Positions 63,803 to 64,000 of a stretch of 64,000 nt of DNA are shown piece by piece. The notes under the pieces were generated by a model that worked only from the letters and a program-made list of their open reading frames with translations, was not told the origin of the DNA and ran no database searches. The stretch is from Mycobacteroides franklinii (GTDB lineage Bacteria > Actinomycetota > Actinomycetes > Mycobacteriales > Mycobacteriaceae), in assembly GCF_002013895.1 (NCBI RefSeq), contig NZ_MAFQ01000017.1, forward strand, positions 54,325 to 118,324, in the 5' to 3' direction. A program made the position numbers and the translations under genes. Every line of letters begins with the position of its first letter. Within the stretch, counting starts at the first letter, position 1.

Positions 63803-63821
63803 TTAGACCGACTGTCTCTAA
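63803..63821. promoter_or_regulatory. candidate AcuR operator
   Basis: TTAGACCGACTGTCTCTAA is an imperfect 19-base palindrome with perfect TTAGA/TCTAA ends, directly upstream of acuR. TetR autoregulation sites are usually in this position. Confidence 0.45.
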
Positions 63822-63962
63822 ATGTCCACGGGCGCGTTCAGCGCCCGGTGAGTTCGCGCTACGCAATGGCGCACCAAAAATGCTCACTTGACCGGATATG
63901 TGCGTCTGGACGCGCGTGGTCGAGTTGGTGCCGTGCACGGCCAAGGTCCTTGTTCGGTCAGT

Positions 63963-63968
63963 TACTCT
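63963..63968 (+). promoter_or_regulatory. -10 hexamer for a gene at the right edge
   Basis: TACTCT lies six bases before GTG 63975, the same spacing as in birA. Confidence 0.25.
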
Positions 63969-63974
63969 GCTCCT

Positions 63975-64000
63975 GTGCCTCGCCCGGGGAACCCGGATGG
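63975..64000 (+). CDS. possible start of a gene truncated by the right edge
   Basis: GTG 63975 opens a frame reading MPRPGNPD that runs off the window. The only support is the leaderless-type -10 hexamer upstream and the lack of a stop in eight codons. No family can be assigned. Confidence 0.25.

Overview
The window is a 64 kb chromosomal segment of a rapidly growing mycobacterium. Long blocks keep the gene order of the M. tuberculosis Rv3279c to Rv3219 region, here inverted. The set birA, purK-purE-fadE25, rmlD-wbbL-manC, fbiA-fbiB, whiB2, manB-manA, alkB-rubA-rubB, sahH, tmk, mtrA-mtrB-lpqB, hpf, secA1, desA3, rsgA, aroA, sigH-rshA, pdtaS and whiB1 is diagnostic of Mycobacteriaceae. GC content looks like mid-sixties percent, and accessory inserts sit between conserved blocks. 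An M. abscessus/chelonae-type genome is my best guess, but species cannot be proved from the sequence alone.

Layout. 0.2-9 kb: biotin ligase, a PH-domain membrane protein, GtrA, an AraC regulator with a divergent oxidoreductase/dioxygenase pair, the two purine carboxylation genes and FadE25. 8.4-14 kb: envelope genes (Lcp1 ligase, rhamnose synthesis and transfer, GDP-mannose synthesis) and a lipoprotein. 14-17 kb: F420 biosynthesis (fbiA, fbiB) with a Nudix gene. 17-22.6 kb: WhiB2, a degenerate zincin, DUF3499, then the mannose operon manB-tobH-manA. 22.6-29.9 kb: two transporters, the alkane hydroxylase operon, sahH and tmk. 30-32.5 kb: mgtC with a probable leader-peptide attenuator, and a divergent acyl-CoA synthetase. 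32.5-36.7 kb: mtrA-mtrB-lpqB. 36.7-42.7 kb: an accessory block with two TetR genes, a flavin monooxygenase, an acyl-CoA dehydrogenase and small envelope proteins. 42.8-60.3 kb: the conserved run comF, hpf, secA1, WS/DGAT, the acyl desaturase system, rsgA-aroA, HMCES, sigH-rshA, bL37, a biotinyl protein, pdtaS and whiB1. 60.7-64 kb: a break in synteny with a truncated lipid kinase gene followed by an acquired-looking acuR-acuI-SDR cassette.

Themes. Several operons cooperate in envelope building: ManB, ManA and ManC make GDP-mannose, RmlD makes dTDP-rhamnose, WbbL uses it for the arabinogalactan linker, and Lcp1 attaches the polymer to peptidoglycan. DesA3 and its reductase share one palindromic operator. 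Stop/start overlaps of the ATGA or TGATG type mark tight operons. Several GTG-start genes have a TANNNT -10 hexamer 6-8 bases upstream, the arrangement of leaderless mycobacterial transcripts. The most interesting signals are the mgtC leader (13-codon Pro-Pro leader peptide plus overlapping hairpins), a 20-base motif repeated near start codons, the paired desaturase operators, and two very small genes (bL37 and a 33-residue membrane peptide).
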